A stretch of 64,000 nt of DNA from positions 11,992,046 through 12,056,045 of the forward strand of contig NC_049990.1 of the NCBI RefSeq assembly GCF_000003815.2, written 5' to 3'. The position numbers and the translations under genes are program-made. Positions 49,281-61,552 of this stretch are shown one piece after another; the stretch's first letter is position 1, and each line of letters opens with the position of its first letter. This DNA comes from Branchiostoma floridae (Eukaryota; Chordata; Leptocardii; Amphioxiformes; Branchiostomatidae). A model generated the notes under the pieces. That model had not been told where the DNA came from and made no database searches. It worked only from the letters and a program-made list of their open reading frames with translations.

Positions 49281-49351
49281 AACAATAAATGGTATATATT
49301 GATACTTCAGGAATACTACTAGTAGTTATCATATTTTTACGTTCACATTAC

Positions 49352-49441
49352 AAGCAATTTCGGCCGCTACTCAAACCCAAACTCCAGCCCTGTTTCTTCC
49401 ATCCGTTGATTTGAGTTTCACATGTACAGTACCTCTGGTCA
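49352..49441 (-). pseudogene. Truncated exon-6 relic downstream of gene F
   Basis: GGCCGCTACTCAAACCCAAA and CCAGCCCTGTTTCTTCCATC match the 3' end of SULT exon 6, then similarity stops at CTCTGGTCA and jumps to 3'-flank sequence. It lies about 200 bp past the real exon 6, with an insertion in the middle. Confidence 0.8.
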
Positions 49442-49551
49442 TTCTGCACTACCATGAAGCGCACCAAAATACATTTGAGTACTTGAGCAACGTTTTGCTT
49501 TTTGAAAGTAGATATTCTATTTCTAAGTAACGTTACAGGCTATTTGGGTTG

Positions 49552-52500
49552 CTACTCAAAGTCAAACTCCAGCCCTGTTCCTGCCATCCGTTCACGGTAC
49601 TTCTGGTCAAACCTGGCGCTCTCCTCGGCCGAGAAGTGGTTCTTCCAATCTCCGACCGCACCTCGGGTAACAGAAAGTGAAGCATAAAATACATTGTATT
49701 ACGTAAACCTAACATGTGTTTTGTCTGTAAGACTTCAAGTTTTCAACCAGAAAAATTACTAGTCACCAACGTATTTCAATCGTATATTTGATTAAATGAT
49801 TTAGCAATTCTTTACGAATTGTCTTCCTTTACGAATTTCCTTCAAGTGCAAATTGTCTTAGCGTTGTCGGAACAAAATAGATAATAGATTTTAAGATAAG
49901 ATGTTAATGCTGATCAAATGCGAATATATTTTCATACCTTCGTATTAAGGAGAATTAAATACGATGCTACATTTTCGAGAAAATACGGAAACCAAAACCA
50001 ACAAAACTTACCATTCCTGACAAAAACCTTTCTCCGTATATCAAATTCCGAAAATGTCTTCCTCATTGACTCCAAACTGCAGCTGTTCAGGACACTGGCC
50101 AGGTTTTCATCGGTCAGTTCTTTCTCTAGGAAGGCTGCTATCATCTTCACTGACGAGCGAAAATCCTGAAAACATGTAAAAATGCATTGTCACTGTCAAT
50201 GTCCTGAAAAAAATGTAATCTTGCAGATATTGATGTCATTTCACATTTTTTCTCAGTCTATTCTTTCATGCCTATATCAAAATCCGAATATGCATTTTAT
50301 AGATTTATGAAGATTAGACGGGTTAACAGTGTTTATGATCAAAGACAATCATTTCTACAACTGGATAAAATTGGAAATTATCTTCCGGAAGTTTTGAGTG
50401 ACATCCAAGAAAATTTCCAATTTGTATTTAGTTGTCTTAACGTATTAGAATATCATACCCATCTTTCACCTTTTTCATATCTTCGTACTTGACAAAGAGG
50501 AAGTGGGGGTCATTCCTCATTTGCCACCAGCCCAGCACGTGATCAAAGTAGTCACCATAGAGCTCTGCAATGAAAGAGTTCACATTGCTCACTCTGATCT
50601 GTAAATTGTGATTTTCTTCGGTGGTGATAGCAAATGACCGGGCCATATACATATACACCTCGGGGTGAGTCATTAACCCTTTTAAGAGTTAATTAATTAA
50701 TTAATTAACTTGATGCTTGGGTGTCAGAAACGTCATTACCAAGCTCCAACGCTAAAAACTAACACTCGTCAATCATCGTTTGGTTACGATACCCACAGGT
50801 TCATACTAGATGTGGTATTCTTCATTGAATCTTTCCCCTCAAACCTTGAGATCAGGTGTCTTCCTAACCGTGATGGAAACTTTGAAATCTGGAATGACTT
50901 TATTGTACGGGGATGACTGTCTTGTTTGTCTGTCTAAGTATGTAACTACAATACGGTAACCTGGGCCTTTACTATATGGTATTTCTTTATAATTATCCCG
51001 TTATACTATTTGTATTAGCCATGATTGGGCATAACTCAAGGCGTTTTTAATTCATCTCTAACAAAACTCACTGTTTCCATCAAAGAAGTCCTTCAAGTAC
51101 TGCTCCCAAGAGTCTGGGGTCTTAAGATGGACAGTTTTCTGGCTGAAGTGGTAGGATGACACACAGATATCCTTGGGGTTTCGCAGGACGACAATGGCTT
51201 TAACCTGCAGGGGATGGTATCATGATCACCGTCAGTGCACACCGTTTAGGGGCCATGTGTCCTTCTATGCTTTAAATGCAATATTTTTAAATTTTCCTAC
51301 ATTTTCGTCACGGGCAAAAGGGTCGACTTTAATGTCTGCTTAATCTTATCTGAAGTTGAGACGATAGTTCCAGGAATACAAAATTGAGAACGAATGTTCT
51401 GGACCTTGTTGACTGGAGCTGACAACCCTGGAGGAGCCATTTTGTGTTGGAGATGAGTAAACATTAGCCGAGGAGAAGGAGTCTCTCGCAGCTGGATGTA
51501 GTTGGGTTCCTTCTGTCCTAGGAGCCAAAACTCAGGCCCGATAAATGGTGAGGTTTCCGTCTTTCCGCCAAGAATTTTATGCACGACTTCGAGCATCCAG
51601 TTCGTACCTTGAGGAAAATACGTCAGTTTCAATGAAGATGAAACACAAGCTAATAGCCACTGGGCCTTTCTAGAGTTAGCTTGACCAATACCACACTTTT
51701 GCTGTCAAGTTCTAAGCTGTCATTGAATACTCATTTGAAGAATGTGTCGATTCGAAAAACATTTGTCTTTTATGTTAGTGTCCCATGTAACTTCTAAAAC
51801 TGATCAAATTCAAAGGTTTTCCCAAACTACAAAATAACAACCTTCGTTAAAGCATCTAGTTATCATGCACTTACCCAAGTCTGTCATCAACTTCCAGACC
51901 AAACGTTTGACTTGACGTTTGGTATGGGTACTGTAGGAACATGGGTAGCTTTGACACTACAGATGGGACCGGCGTACCTTGAAAAAGTCTTATTACTAGC
52001 ATAGTGATATTTAGGAAGAGTTCATTGTTGCATGGGGAAAATTGTAAATAAAATCCATTTTGAGGTTTTATAATGTCCTTGCATGAGTGTAAGTACCCAT
52101 AGGATGCAAAATGTTGATATGGAACAGTTAATTTTGCATGGGGAGGCAAATATAGTGAAATTTATTGCACTTGCTTGCGTTAGTATGGGGAAGATTTTCC
52201 ATTACACTGCGGCAGGGGTCCAACTGTGTAGACGTAACTGTGGAATACAAAATGTTGATATAGTACAGTTCATTTTCGTATGGGGAGGGAGACAAAAAGT
52301 AAAAAAAAAGGCTTGCATGTCAGTGCAGCATATTTCACCTTAAAAGGTTGTCTTCCTTCTTACATCACAGTTCTCTTACACGTGAGCAGCTTGGATAAGT
52401 AAATAGAAGCTAATGACATGTAAATGTTACGTAAAATGACCTAAGATATATGATCTAAGTCCGGTAATAACTTTTTAACTTTACATATGTACGCAATGAA

Positions 52501-52693
52501 TCTAATAAACGACTAGTTTAGGGCAGCACCTACCACTTTTAGGATAGCTCACTATCACCACATCATCGTCACGTATCTCAAACGTCTTCATCGCCTCCAG
52601 ACATTCCATATTAACATTATATGGAAAGAACATTCCTTGGCACTCCATGTAGGGAGGCGACTCGGGAAGAGGGTGTTGTTGCGATAACGCCAT
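49552..52693 (-). CDS. Cytosolic sulfotransferase (SULT family), gene F
   Basis: Exons 52534-52693, 51405-51607, 51072-51204, 50470-50564, 50012-50165 and 49552-49661 join to 855 nt, 284 residues, phases 1,0,1,0,1. Motifs are SYPKSGTNW, PRLMFTHL with catalytic His, LRNPKDICVSSYHF, LYGDYFDHVLGWW, VKYEDMKK and GAVGDWKNHF; the end is LEFDFE. Exon 5 is more diverged than in other copies (MRKTFSEFDIRRKVFVRN), and the acceptor loop carries EFWLLGQKEPNY. Exons 3-5 are closest to E, while the 3' flank carries the exon-6 relic shared with G and H, so the gene appears mosaic. The exon 6 acceptor is CGAG rather than CAAG, still an AG. Probably functional. Confidence 0.91.
52015..52330. repeat. Intron-1 repeat block, gene F copy
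   Basis: Two units of ATGCAAAATGTTGATATGGA or AATACAAAATGTTGATATAG followed by a TTxTGxATGGGGAGG segment lie at about 52108 and 52240. The same units occur in intron 1 of D, G, H and I. Confidence 0.75.
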
Positions 52694-53271
52694 GCTGAAT
52701 ACAGTAACACCAAAAAGACAAACATTACGATCATTGTCCACATCATTGGAGCTTGGGAAGGAGCTATTCGGATGTTAAAATTAACAAATTGAAAATATCA
52801 CAAGAGAAAAACACTGCAGAAGTCAGCCTTTTGCTAAGCCCTTATAATTTTATCGCGTATTCAGTGGCCTTGCCGCAGGACCTTGCCCCTTATTTATTGG
52901 ATAGTTGTAAAAGTGACACCAATTGGAAGCTATGAGTGTACATGAGTTACCAACTTTATTGGTGATGCCAGTCTATCGCACTAGTGGCACTTTTACCACA
53001 CCAGTACATGTCTTAAATACAGAAATGAATGCCTTGTTGGCTCTTATACCATGTTTTGTCCCTTTAATTCTTTTTACAACAGTCATCACAACTTTATGGT
53101 GCCTATTTTTGAAAATGTAGCCATCTTGTTTTTTTCGCCCTATCGCAGTATTTTTGCAGTCTGCAGAGGATGTCATCCATAAAATTTACTCGCTGTGTCC
53201 TAATAATATACAATATATATATTTACTTATCAACTCGCCTACAACTACATGCCTGTGAGGAAAATGAACTT
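52694..53271. promoter_or_regulatory. 5' flank of SULT gene F (presumed promoter region)
   Basis: AACACCAAAAAGACAAACATTACGATCATT precedes the ATG, with the conserved part as in E, G and H. The promoter role is inferred from position. Confidence 0.3.
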
Positions 53272-53390
53272 ACGGGTCATGACTAGTACCTGTTTACCTA
53301 GTGTGACCTTAAACCCTTACCTATATACCTAGTGATTAATGACTCGTCCAACTGTAGTAATCAAAACATGTTTGTGTAAAGGCGATCTAC
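53272..53390. promoter_or_regulatory. Conserved upstream block, gene F
   Basis: GGGTCATGACTAGTACCTGT, CTAGTGATTAATGACTCGTC and AAAACATGTTTGTG correspond to the E, G and H blocks. The palindromic core is mutated here (GACTCGTCC). Confidence 0.4.
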
Positions 53391-53439
53391 ATTTCTGCTT
53401 TCCCGTGTTACATTTAAGTACTACAGCTTCTATGTTTTT

Positions 53440-53870
53440 AGCTTAGTCAGAAGCCCAACCAGTTCGATTACTGTGAACAGTGTTTATTCGGTGACATATG
53501 TTTTACTGAAAGTACTTTAACATATTACAGTATACGTAGGTCTAGGGATATAGATCTAGATCTATGGATACAGTGTGTAGATTACACCTCCTTGATTACA
53601 GGTATTCCAGATCTAGATACTACACATACAGAGTTAGTTACACCTAGAGAGCCTAGAAAGACTAGCTTACGAGTACACATACCTAAAGTCCCACGGGCAC
53701 CAACCGACTTATCACTCTGTTACAAAGTCCAAACTCCACTTGGGTGAACAATTGACAACTCGAACTAACCAATCAGGTAAGCATGCCATTGGGTACTCTT
53801 ACCAACCCCAGGTACTCTCACTACCCAATTTATGGAAGTCCCGCCGCCCATATGGCCTCAATCAAACCGC
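53440..53870. repeat. Intergenic duplicated block F/G
   Basis: Homologous to 48120-48600 (GTGTTTATTCGGTGACAT, AACCAATCAGGTAAGCA). Confidence 0.8.
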
Positions 53871-54203
53871 ATCCGCTCTGCGCAACTCTCCGATAGAATG
53901 CTGACCTAGCTGTCCCGCGCTCTCAATCAGAGCGCATCCTAGCCTGGATATCTCGAACGCGCTCCTTTCTGGCGTCAATCATGGTGATTGATAGGACCAC
54001 AAGTTGTAATTGTTTACGCCCAGGTTTCAATATTTGGTTCGACTGGAGACTCGACTTCGTAGGGTAATCCTTCAGACGCTATAAGGTGATATAGAGCAAA
54101 CAAACGACATATTTTACGTTCCCAGGGTTTGCAATTTTGCGTCACTATGACATGCACATTGTAATAAATTGTATTTATTGATACTTGGGCAATACTAGGT
54201 ATC

Positions 54204-54293
54204 CTATTTCTACGTAACAGTACAGGGTATTTGGGTCGCTACTCAGACCCAACCTCCTGTCAGTTTCTCCCATCCGTTCGCAGTATTCTGCTC
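54204..54293 (-). pseudogene. Truncated exon-6 relic downstream of gene G
   Basis: GGTCGCTACTCAGACCCAAC and CTCCCATCCGTTCGCAGTA match the 3' end of exon 6, then switch to 3'-flank sequence at CTGCTCATTTTGCAC. Same position and junction as at F and H. Confidence 0.78.
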
Positions 54294-54400
54294 ATTTTGC
54301 ACAACCATGAAACGCACCAAAATACACATATGCATGTGAGTACTTGAGCAATGAAAGTAGATATTCTATTTTTAAGTAAAGTTACAGGCTATTTGGGTCG

Positions 54401-56382
54401 CTAGTCAAAGTCAAATTCCAGCCCTGTTCCCGCCATCCGTTGACGGTACTTCTGGTCAAACCTGGCGCTCTCCTCGGCCGAGAAGTGGTTCTTCCAATCT
54501 CCGACCATACCTTGGGTGACAAAAAGTGAAATCAAGATATTACGAGAGCCCTAGTTTGTTTTGACAGAAAACAAATGTAATGCAACGTTTCCGAGAAAAT
54601 AAATTTTTTGTCCAATATCATTATAATTATTTACCGTTTCTGACAACGTTCTTTCTCCATGTACCAGACTCTGCCAATGTCTTCCTCATTGACTCCAAGC
54701 TGCAGCTGTTCAGGATAAGGGCCAGATGTTCATCGGTCAGTTCTTTCTCCAGGAAGGCTGCTATAGTCTTCACTGACGAGCGAAAATCCTGAAAACAAGT
54801 ATAAATGTACTGGAAATGACGAAATATAGTCTTGCATATCGAATATCGTTCTTGTTACCTTCAATTCTTCCATGAATATGATATCATACACATTTACCTT
54901 TTTCATATCTTCGTACTTGACAAAAAGGAAGTGGGGGTCATTCCTCATTTGCCACCAGCCGAGGACGTGATCAAAGTAGTCACCACTGTAGGGCACTGCA
55001 ACGAATAACATGTTTTACATTCTAATTAATTCTTTTTGGCGGTAATAGCTGTTTAAATGTGGGTGGGATCATTTCTGCACACTATACAAATGCTCGATTA
55101 AAAACTTACTTTTTCCATCGAAGAAGACCTTGTTGTGCTGCTCCCAAGAGTCTGGGGTCTTTAGATGGTCAGATTTCTGACTGAAGTAGTAGGATGACAC
55201 ACAGATATCCTTGGGGTTTCGCAGGACGACAATGGCTTTCACCTACAGAACATATAAGTTCATTGTCAGAGGCTTCAATAAGTAGCTAGGCTTCTTACAT
55301 AGATTTGGGGACCAACTTGTGTTTTCTCTGACATGTTTCAGTAGATATGTCAGTCTAAGAGTAACACGTAAGTACGTGAAATGCAGACTAAATAGATGAT
55401 ATTTGAGGTACCACGATATAGACTAGACTAAACTTGTTAACTGGAGCTGCCAATCCTGGAGGTGCCATTTGATGTTGGAGATGAGTATACATCAGCCGAG
55501 GAAATGGAGTCTCACGCAGCTGGATGTAGCGGGGTTGTCTGTTTCCACGAGGCCAAAACTCAAGTCCTATTGGTGATGAGTTTTCCATCTTTCCGCCAAG
55601 AATCTGATGCACAACTTCGAACATCCAATTCATACCTTGAAGAAAATATGTCAGTTGGAATGAAGTTAAAACACAGGCTAAACACAATTCTTAACTGGGC
55701 CTTTCTAGAGTTAGCTTGGCCAGTACAACACTAATCCTTTTGTATGTAATAAGCTGTCATTGAAGACCTTATTGAGAATGTGTCGATTCGAAAAATATTA
55801 TCTTAGCATGGGGTATTTTGGAAAATCAGTTGTTGCATGAGGTGCAAATTCTCCTGTTTTAAGTGGTGTAATGTTGAGACAGTCCATGCATGGGTAGAAG
55901 CAACTGTGGGATGCAAAATGTTGATATGGAACAGTTAATTTTGCATGGAGTGGGTGGGATGCAAAATGTGATATGGGGAGGGGAACAAAAAAGAGTGAAG
56001 TATGCTGCACTTACATGCAAACTTTTAAAGTTGCCTTTCTTGTTATATCACAGTTTCCTTACATGTGCACGTGATTAGCTTGGATAAGTAAATAGAGGCT
56101 AATAACATGTAAAAGTTACGTTAAATGACAGTCACTTTATATCTATAATCTGGTGATAACTTTTCAAGTTTATGTAAGTATTCAATGAATCCAATGGACT
56201 ACCAGTTTGCAGCAGAACTTACCGCTTTTGGGATAGCTCACTATCACCACATCATCGTCACGTATCTCAAACGTCTTCATCGCTTCCAGGGTTTCCATTG
56301 TAACATTACATGGGAACAATATTCCCTGGTACTCCATGTAGGGAGGTGGCTCGGTAAGAGGGTGTTCTTGCGATAACGCCAT
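54401..56382 (-). CDS. Cytosolic sulfotransferase (SULT family), gene G, exon-2 splice donor lost
   Basis: Exons 56223-56382, 55433-55635, 55110-55242, 54898-54995, 54635-54788 and 54401-54510 would join to 858 nt, 285 residues. All coding motifs are intact: SYPKSGMNW, PRLMYTHL, LRNPKDICVSSYYF, SGDYFDHVLGWW and GMVGDWKNHF, ending LEFDFD. The exon 2 donor reads AACAAG/TTTAGT where H has AACAAG/GTTAGT, so the invariant GT is gone. The nearest GT, one base earlier, would shift the frame. Unless another donor is used, mRNA would be misspliced. Exon 2 also has PFPRLMY for PSPRLMY, and Arg-to-Gln in KYRQRMAG. This may be a recent pseudogene or a splice-altered allele. Confidence 0.85.
55800..56010. 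repeat. Intron-1 repeat block, gene G copy
   Basis: Units GGGATGCAAAATGTTGATAT and GGGATGCAAAATGTGATATG are 60 bases apart, then GAACAAAAAAGAGTGAAG. Homologous to intron 1 of F, H and I. Confidence 0.75.
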
Positions 56383-56867
56383 GCTGAATACAGTAACCCA
56401 AACAAGACAAGCATTATGTCATTATCCACATCATTGTAGCCTGGATACGAGCTCTTTGGATGTTATAATTAACAAATTGAAAATATTATCAGAAACGAAC
56501 GCTGTAAAATACATACAGCATACATGCATTTTATACAGCCCTAATATCACGCATGCAAGCCTTGCAAAAGGACCTTGCCCCCGCCCACCAAACAGATTTG
56601 ACCACGTCTTTGTTTGTACAGAATGCTTTTTGAACCTTAGTTACTCCTATTACCACTTCCAACCATCCTCACCTCAAGCCGACTCCTTCCGACTTCTTTA
56701 CAATCCATTGTCAACTGTCTCACAAATGGAAATGTATATAAAAAAGGGTCTCTATTGTAATCTTCAAAGATGCTAAAGAGTTGTGTGGATCTTTACAAGA
56801 GAATGTGTGTATTGCGTGTTTACTTATTAACTCGCCTACATACATATACATTGTTTGGACAATGTAC
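56383..56867. promoter_or_regulatory. 5' flank of SULT gene G (presumed promoter region)
   Basis: The near-start flank and the CCTCAAGCCGACTCCTTCC stretch (near 56673) match E and H. No core promoter motif is clear. Confidence 0.35.
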
Positions 56868-56995
56868 GTGTGGGTCATACTAGAACCTGTTGATCCAGTG
56901 TAACTTTGCACCCTTACCTATGTGCCTAGTGATTAATGACGCGTCAAGCTGCAGTGATCAAAACATGTTAAACTTTGTGTAAAAGGAAAGCGATC
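56868..56995. promoter_or_regulatory. Conserved upstream block, gene G
   Basis: GTGCCTAGTGATTAATGACG then CGTCAAGCTGCAGTGATCAA, with a perfect TGACGCGTCA palindrome. Same place relative to the ATG as at E and H. Confidence 0.42.
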
Positions 56996-57059
56996 TACAG
57001 GACTACATTTTCTGCTTTCCTGTGTACATGTTACATTTGAGGGTTGAGTTCTATAGCTT

Positions 57060-57565
57060 CTATCTTTTTATATTATATTATTTTACCTGAAGTCAGATTA
57101 GCCAAACCACTGGGTGTACTTACTGTGAACGGTGTTTATTCGGTGACATGTTTAACTCAGGGATGCTTGCACAAAGTGCTTCAACATGTTACAGTAGGTT
57201 TACATACAAATATAGATCCAGGGATGCAGTGTGTAGATTATAGTTATTCCAGATCTAGATACTGTACAGAGATAGTGGGTCTAAGTGTTACACTCCAGCC
57301 TATGCAAACTACTAGTATACCTACACAGAGAGACTAGCTAACAAGTACACATACCTGAAGTCCCACGGGCACCAACTCACTATGACTCCCACAAAGTCCA
57401 AGCTCAACTTAGGTGAACAATTGGCAACTCTAATTAACCAATCAGGTAAGCATGGATACTCTTACTACCCAATCAGGGCTTACCAAACCAGATAATTTGT
57501 GTATTTCCCACCTCCCATACGGGGAGAGACCTTATTTCCGGAGTTGCGCAGAAGGTACACCTTGT
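57060..57565. repeat. Intergenic duplicated block G/H
   Basis: Homologous to 48120-48600, including GGTGTTTATTCGGTGACATG and the distal TTATTTCCGGAGTTGCGCAG. Confidence 0.8.
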
Positions 57566-57769
57566 CTAACCGTAGCTTGTTTATTGACTTGACTTTTCCC
57601 TGGGAAAATTCAAGTCAAGGTCAAGATTTCTGCAAGGCTGCACAGAAGCATGGATATTTCTAATACCTAGAAAATTATGACCGTTGCCATGTTATGACCT
57701 GTAGGTGACCTCTTAAATGGATGTCACCTGCTGGGCTGATCTATTAGGATGGGGGGGGGGGGTAATAAC

Positions 57770-57847
57770 ATTACAAGCTATTTGGGCCGCTACTCAAACT
57801 CAAACTCCAGCCTTGTTTCTTTCATCCGTTCTTCCGTACTTCTGCTC
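57770..57847 (-). pseudogene. Truncated exon-6 relic downstream of gene H
   Basis: GGGCCGCTACTCAAACTCAA and CTCCAGCCTTGTTTCTTTCA match the end of exon 6, then change at TTCTGCTCA to 3'-flank sequence. It follows a G run at 57750 and has the same junction as the relics at F and G. Confidence 0.8.
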
Positions 57848-57952
57848 ATTTTGCACTACCACAAAACGTACCAAAATACATGTGAATACTTGAGCAACGT
57901 TATTTTAAGTAGATGTTATATTTCTAAGTAAAGGTTCAGGCTATTTGGGCCG

Positions 57953-60900
57953 CTACTCAAAGTCAAACACCAGCCCTGTTCCCGCCATCCGTTCCCGGTA
58001 CTTCTGGTCAAACCTGGCGCTCTCCTCGGCCGAGAAGTGGTTCTTCCAATCCCCGACCATACCTTGGGTGACAGAAAGTGAAATAAAAATATTACGAGAA
58101 CCCTTTGTGAAGTGTGTTTCTGACTTCAACCAGAAACAAACAGTAGTCAACTAACTAGTCGTATATTTGACGAAATGATTTTACAATACTTTTTACAATA
58201 GTTTTTATGATTAAGAAATGACGTTACATTTGTTTTTATTGAAAACAAAATTAATGTAATGCAACGTTTCCGAGAAAGTATAATTTTTCTCCCAAAATAT
58301 TAATCATTTACCGTTTCTGACAACGTTCTTTCTCCTTGTAAACTCTGCCAATGTCTTCCTCATTGACTCCAAGCTGCAGCTGTTCAGGATAAGGGCCAGA
58401 TGTTCATCGGTCAGTTCTTTCTCCAGGAAGGCTGCTATGGTCTTCACTGAGGAACGAAAATCCTGAAAACAAGTATAAATATGTACTGGTACTGACGAAA
58501 GATAGTCCTGAAGATATTGATACTACTTCATATCGTTCCTTTTCCCTTCAATTCTGCCATGAATATATTATAATATCGTACACATTTACCTTTTTCATAT
58601 CTTCGTACTTGACAAAGAGGAAGTGGGGGTCATCCCTCATTTGCCACCAGCCCAGCACGTGATCAAAGTAGTCACCACTGTAGGGCACTGCAATGAATTA
58701 CATACATAGAATTGCCTTACACGTTACCGGTAGCAAAATGTGACACTTGTATCATTCAAGTCATTTGCTAAGCTATAGCAGAATTTAGTAGCGCTCAAAA
58801 TGTCATCCTTTAACCAGCTTTTAGTTGATAGCAGGGTCATGCCAGAGTAAGAACGGCGGATATGGTATATTTCCTTACATCTGTCACTTCCAAAGCTTAC
58901 ATGATGACGAGATAACGTTTCGTCCTATCCGATTGAAACTTAAGATTGACATTTCAAATGACTCGTTTTATGAGAGTAAAACTAACTCTCTTTTAAAATG
59001 TGTAGCTGCAATACGGCAGTTCAATGGAGTTAATTGGCATAACCTGGACCATTGCGGTGACGTATTTATTCATCCCGTGTATAGATATGTCATAGACTGA
59101 TAGAGGAGCATGACTTTAGGCACCCTGAATTCTACATGTTTAACATGTCAATTAGTTCCTTTTGGGTGGAACTTGCTGTTTAAATGGATGTGGTAATTTC
59201 TGCACACTATACAAGTACCTCAATGCGTGTATTTCACCGATAAAAACTTACTTTTCCCATCGAAAAACTCCTTATTGTGCTGCTCCCAAGAGTCTGGGGT
59301 CTTTAGATGGCCAGATTTCTGGCTGAAGTAGTAGAATGACACACAGATATCCTTGGGGTTTCGCAGGACGACAATGGCTTTCACCTGCAGAACATTGCTT
59401 CATTGTTAAGGCCCCCTCTCACTTGACGTGCGGCACGCTTGCGGCATTGCTGCGTTCGGAAGATGCTCAACGAATTTCAGAGATAAAGAACGAATTTTCT
59501 TACTTGTTGTATATTTTGTCGTCTTTTATGTTATACTTTTACGTATTGCGCAATATCTGAATCATAAAAAATCGAAGAAAATAACAAAACAGTGACGCAG
59601 TGAACGAACGCAGCAATGCCGCAAGCGTGCCGCACGTCAAGTGAGAGGGGGCCTTTAGAGACTGAGCTTTTTTTCGATCTGTATTAAGTAAGTAGTTATA
59701 TAGATATGTTTTCAGGGTAACAACGTTAGTACGTGAAATGCAAACTAAATAAATGATATATGAGGTAACACGATATAGACTAGACTAACCTTGTTGATTG
59801 GAGCTGCCAATCCTGGAGGTGCCATTTGATGTTGGAGATGAGTATACATCAGCCGAGGAGATGGAGTCTCACGCAGCTGGATGTAGCAGGGTTGTTTGTG
59901 TCCAATAATCCAAAACTCAGGTCCTTTTGTCGATGAGTTTTCCTTCTTTCCACCAAGAATCTTATGCACAACTTCGAACATCCAGTTGGTACCTTGAGGA
60001 AAATGGGTCAGTTTGAATGAAGTTAAAACACATGCTAACCACAATTCTCAACTGGGCCTTTCTAGCGTTAGCTTGGCCACCACGACACTAGTACTTTTGT
60101 AAGCTCTAAACTGTCATTGAAGACCCATTCGAAGAATGTATCGATTCGAAAAAAACATTTGTCTTACTGCCCCATGTCACTTCTAACTAAAACTGATTAA
60201 ACTCAAAGGTTTTCCCCAAATTACAAAATAACAACCTTCGCTGAATCATCTAGATAGCATGCACTATCCAAGTCTATCATCAACTTCCAGACCAGACATT
60301 TGACGTGACATGGGGAACTGTAGAAATGCGGGCAGAACAGGTGTACCTTGGAAGAGTCTATATGCAACAATGGACTCTTCCTAAATACCACCAAATGGAC
60401 TCTTCCTAAATACCACCATGCTAATAATATTAGCATGGTGGTATTTAGGAAGAGTCCATTGTTGCATGGGGGAATTGTAAAATAATCCATTGTGAGGTTT
60501 CATAATGTTGAGATATTCTTTAAAAATTCCAGTTTTAAGTGCATGGTATAATGTTGAGAAAGTCCATGCATGGGCAGAAGTAACTACTAGTATGGCATGA
60601 AAATGTTGACATGGCATAGTTCACTTTTGCAGGGAGCGAGTAGGATGCAAAATGTTGAGATGAAAAATATGGTGGGAGGGAAACAAAAGTGTTAAATATG
60701 CTGCTCTTACATGTAATTACCTTTCTTGTTATATGACAGTTGCCTTACATGTACACGCGAGTAGCATGGATGAAGTAAATAGAGGTTAGTGACATGTAAA
60801 CGTTACGTAAAATGACAGTCACTTCGTGATCTAGAATCTATGTCCGGTAATAACTTTTTAAGTTTATATATTTACTCAATGAATCCAATAGACAACCAGT

Positions 60901-61076
60901 TTGCAGCAGAACCTACCACTTTTAGGATAGCTCACAATCACCACATCATCGTCACGTATTTCAAACGTCTTCGTCGCTTCCAGGGTTTCCATTGTAACAT
61001 TACATGGAAAGAATATTCCCTGGTACTCCAAGTATGGAGGTGGCTCGGTAAGAGGGTGTCCTTGCGACAACGCCAT
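57953..61076 (-). CDS. Cytosolic sulfotransferase (SULT family), gene H
   Basis: Exons 60917-61076, 59790-59992, 59252-59384, 58590-58687, 58312-58462 and 57953-58062 join to 855 nt, 284 residues, phases 1,0,1,0,1. Motifs are SYPKSGTNW, PRLMYTHL with catalytic His, LRNPKDICVSFYYF, SGDYFDHVLGWW, VKYEDMKK and GMVGDWKNHF; the end is LVFDFE. Unusual points are Thr for Met in LEATKTFEIRDDD, and exon 5 being one codon shorter (AEFTRRKNVVRN). Exon 1 is close to G (PCNVTMETLEA). All borders are GT-AG, including the exon 2 donor that G has lost. A Harbinger-like MITE (59409-59654) lies in intron 2 and a long hairpin in intron 1. Probably functional; the acceptor substrate is unknown. Confidence 0.92.
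59409..59654. mobile_element. PIF/Harbinger-like MITE in gene H intron 2
   Basis: 246 bp with near-perfect inverted ends AGGCCCCCTCTCACTTGACG and CGTCAAGTGAGAGGGGGCCT, about 50 bases long, flanked by TTA on both sides (59406-59408, 59655-59657). Terminal sequence and TTA duplication fit PIF/Harbinger. No coding capacity. Confidence 0.92.
60360..60700. repeat. Intron-1 repeat block, gene H copy, with rearranged hairpin
   Basis: Shares GTCCATTGTTGCATGGGG, AGTCCATGCATGGG and GGATGCAAAATGTTGA with F and G. Its start has been locally inverted and duplicated into a hairpin (60396-60458). Confidence 0.75.
60396..60458. repeat. Hairpin with 30-bp perfect arms
   Basis: TGGACTCTTCCTAAATACCA... at 60396-60425 is the exact inverse of 60429-60458, with a 3-base loop. 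A further direct copy of the left arm lies at 60371-60390. Confidence 0.92.
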
Positions 61077-61552
61077 GCTGAATACAGTAACACTAAAAAA
61101 GACAAACATTACAATCATTGTCCACACCATTGTAGCCAGGCGACGAGCTCTTCGAATAGTATATGATATAAACATATTGAAAATATCACCAGAGAAGAAC
61201 GCTGTAGAAAACAGCATATTTTGTGAAGCCCTTATCACGTATTCAAGCAGGACCTTGCCCCCTTCCTGTCATGACCAATTTGGCCACGTCTTTGTTTATC
61301 CTGAAATTCTGAATGCTTTTGAACCTACTTCCAACCACTACCAACCATCCTTGCCTCAAGCCGACTCCGTCCCGACTTCTTCTCAATCCGTTGTCAATTT
61401 TCTCACTAATGGAATTGCACATTGAAAAAGGCGTCTATGTCGTAATTTTCAAGACGTTATAGGCTTCTTGATGCTTTACAAGAGAATGTGCTATTTCTAT
61501 ATAGTGTGTTTACTTATCATCTCACCTACTTGCCAGGTGAGGACAAAATTCA
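61077..61552. promoter_or_regulatory. 5' flank of SULT gene H (presumed promoter region)
   Basis: Near-start flank AAAAAGACAAACATTACAAT and the distal CTTGCCTCAAGCCGACTCC (near 61349) match E, G and I. Core promoter not identified. Confidence 0.35.

Noticed and set aside
52015-52330. CRISPR-like spaced direct repeats
   Set aside because: Repeat units vary in sequence and spacing and sit in an intron of an animal gene.
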